A DNA stretch of 64,000 bases from Ascidia mentula (Eukaryota > Chordata > Ascidiacea > Phlebobranchia > Ascidiidae): assembly GCA_947561715.1 (NCBI GenBank), contig OX387204.1:1989001-2053000 (forward strand), in the 5' to 3' direction. Made by a program: the position numbers and the translations under genes. Of the stretch, positions 63,345 through 64,000 are shown one piece after another. Each line of letters opens with the position of its first letter. Position 1 is the stretch's first letter. The notes under the pieces are model-generated. The model saw nothing but the letters and a program-made list of their open reading frames with translations, made no database searches and was not told the origin of the DNA.

Positions 63345-64000
63345 CTGCAAAATGCGTCACATGAACGTGTCGAAATTATTTGGAAGAATTTTACTTTGTT
63401 TAAGTCCTTATCTATCACGCCCTGAATATTGTTGCGATAAACGGGTGGCAAAAAAGTTCAATAAATCTAAAACCCCAATAATATGAGTTTTCGAAGATTC
63501 TAATTCAAATTGTAAACGAACACGAGTTGTTCAATCCACACATGGAAATCTTGTTCGGGGCCACTTTAGTAAGGGTATATAGTCATGTGGTTCTCAATTC
63601 TTTTTATACGTGCCAAAAGGAGTCACACAAACACATCTCAAAGTTAAAACAAACCATGCAAAACAACAAACAAACTACAACAACGTATAGCGGAATGACA
63701 CATGTTAGTGCAAAACTTATTGTTGCATTTGGCAGTGCTATAGGAAAATGGCGATGATATTTTTATTTGTCAACGTGGCCATTTGCAATTGGTCCGAGTG
63801 AAAACTGATTACAGACACGATACCGGTGGTGCGCAACGAATTAAATCTTTTCTGAAGGCGTCACTGCAACTCTATAGGAATGCTATCAGCGCCAAAAAAT
63901 GCGTGTGTGTTGATTAGTTGCGCATTTAAACTTGTTCCAGACAATCACAAAGGCGTCCACGACTTATCTGGCGGGCTGAGTAAGTTGGGTGCTTTCTGGC
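63345..64000. other. Right end of window, upstream of the peptide exon
   Basis: This should hold an intron, and possibly the first exon, of the minus-strand peptide gene. No signal-peptide exon or donor could be identified. A possible small plus-strand exon lies at 63942-63980 (acceptor GTTCCAG, donor GTAAGT), reading NHKGVHDLSGGL in one frame. It may belong to a gene beyond the window. Confidence 0.25.

Overview
The window reads as chordate nuclear DNA from a tunicate, most likely a Ciona species. This is inferred from AT-rich sequence, compact genes with many short GT-AG introns (several of about 60 bp), vertebrate-like proteins, and tight gene spacing. Every gene model below was built by hand from reading frame, splice sites, phase continuity and remembered family features. 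No database search was run.

Layout, left to right. (1) 128-3484, plus: 3' part of a PHF10/BAF45A-type double-PHD-finger gene. (2) 3685-4413, minus: an intronless TMEM186-like mitochondrial membrane protein gene, tail to tail with PHF10. (3) 4709-5167, minus: an intronless 152-residue nucleoside diphosphate kinase. (4) 5914-12170, plus: a complete 16-exon elongin A gene. (5) 12229-18864: a 6.6 kb stretch without a convincing gene. (6) 18882-22447, plus: synaptotagmin-1 in nine coding exons. (7) 25219-49178, plus: a complete 42-coding-exon striated-muscle myosin heavy chain (1948 aa). Its second coding intron is 8.2 kb and holds two intronless, same-strand paralogous genes (27193-29958 and 30478-32967). 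Their products combine a GlnD/DUF294-like nucleotidyltransferase core, TPR-like repeats and a multi-pass membrane tail. (8) 50184-60910, plus: a complete 17-exon Tubby-family gene. (9) 63027-63344, minus: the terminal coding exon of a neuropeptide precursor whose amidated peptide resembles the CRF/urocortin family.

The genes do not form one pathway. PHF10 and elongin A act in chromatin and transcription; synaptotagmin and the CRF-like peptide act in regulated secretion; myosin is contractile; Tubby links phosphoinositide membranes to ciliary trafficking.

Three results stand out. First, a dispersed repeat family carries type I hammerhead-ribozyme architecture on the minus strand. The copy at 34268-34322 keeps the CTGATGA and GAAA cores, stem III, a GTC cleavage triplet and a 7-bp stem I. 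Second, the nested nucleotidyltransferase/TPR/membrane paralogs share a 219-bp identical block inside otherwise divergent genes, which points to gene conversion, and the second copy has an early stop. Third, there is the CRF-like precursor. Smaller observations include about 14 perfect TGACGTCA palindromes, a 21-bp perfect intronic hairpin, a 29-bp tandem array and tRNA-like/SINE-like elements.
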